A stretch of 64,000 bases of DNA from Pseudomonas sp. EpS/L25 (lineage in GTDB: Bacteria; Pseudomonadota; Gammaproteobacteria; Pseudomonadales; Pseudomonadaceae), in the NCBI RefSeq assembly GCF_001512295.1, contig NZ_LNUP01000015.1, positions 62,001 to 126,000 on the forward strand. Direction: 5' to 3'. The position numbers and the translations under genes are program-made. Numbering within the stretch: the first letter of the stretch is position 1; each line of letters begins with the position of its first letter. The notes under the pieces are model-generated. The model searched no databases, was not told the origin of the DNA, and worked only from the letters and a program-made list of their open reading frames with translations. Positions 63,896 to 64,000 of this stretch are shown piece after piece.

Positions 63896-63921
63896 AACCC
63901 CGCTCCGGCGGGGTTTGTTTT
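63896..63921 (+). terminator. Rho-independent terminator of DUF1127 gene
   Basis: AACCCCGC at 63896-63903 pairs perfectly with GCGGGGTT at 63908-63915 around TCCG, followed by TGTTTT. Confidence 0.85.
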
Positions 63922-63962
63922 GTCCAGCGTCCTTGCACGCGGATGCACGGCGCGCAGACAAG

Positions 63963-63990
63963 AAAAAGCCCCGGCTGGCCGGGGCTTTTT
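63963..63990. terminator. Bidirectional rho-independent terminator at window end
   Basis: AAAAAGCCCCGG at 63963-63974 pairs perfectly with CCGGGGCTTTTT at 63979-63990 around CTGG. With A-run and T-run it can work in both directions, so it probably also ends a convergent gene lying beyond the window. Confidence 0.85.
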
Positions 63991-64000
63991 CGTTACCGCG

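Overview
This 64 kb window is GC-rich (visually about 65%), densely packed chromosomal DNA. Its gene content and order point to a gammaproteobacterium of the genus Pseudomonas: the pst-phoU cluster followed by an orphan response regulator, glcC-glcDEFG, rpoZ-spoT-ridA, and rubredoxin next to HU. Membrane-bound gluconate 2-dehydrogenase, a catalase HPII and GC-rich REP repeats fit a P. oryzihabitans/psychrotolerans-like species. That species guess is weak inference from memory. I saw no rRNA, tRNA, CRISPR array, prophage, complete insertion sequence or replication origin.

Layout. 1-4.8 kb: the end of a GT39 glycosyltransferase, an SMP-30-like lactonase, and an M20 amidohydrolase with an MHS transporter. 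4.9-11.7 kb: the Pho-controlled phosphate uptake operon pstS-pstC-pstA-pstB-phoU, with two Pho boxes. 11.7-19.7 kb: an orphan response regulator, two paralogous M23 endopeptidases flanking an AraC regulator, a membrane diguanylate cyclase and a CorC/HlyC-type CBS protein. 19.8-27.4 kb: glcC and the divergent glycolate operon glcDEFG-glcB, which takes glycolate to glyoxylate and then malate. 27.4-28.4 kb: a lower-GC Abi-family (HEPN) gene. 28.7-34.2 kb: rpoZ, spoT, ridA and katE. 34.4-37.8 kb: metN-metI-metQ-metQ. 38.3-43.2 kb: an MFS transporter, rubredoxin, HU, and a SulP transporter with a beta-carbonic anhydrase (probably bicarbonate uptake). 43.9-49.5 kb: two chemoreceptors, gloA, a CsbD-like stress protein and a GST. 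49.6-53.6 kb: three overlapping glycosyltransferase genes and a YihY-family membrane protein. 53.8-57.4 kb: gpmA, a 75-residue unknown, an aldo/keto reductase and a divergent LysR regulator. 57.5-61.4 kb: the three-subunit FAD/cytochrome c gluconate 2-dehydrogenase. 61.9-64 kb: an amino acid permease and a DUF1127 protein.

The most unusual signal is in the intergenic DNA. Five copies of a 150-250 bp palindromic element (2041, 13660, 18142, 31160, 54710) each have a terminus that contains the stop codon of the adjacent gene. An unrelated 119 bp inverted-repeat element at 15926 does the same. A separate REP-like family sits in three convergent gene junctions. I see no transposase in the window, so these look like non-autonomous elements, possibly working as gene-end or terminator modules. 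Other points worth following are an orphan intrinsic terminator at 14.9 kb (possible small RNA), a Pho box so close to pstC that its mRNA may be leaderless, a Crc/Hfq-type CA motif at the glcD ribosome binding site, and the uncharacterised three-glycosyltransferase operon.
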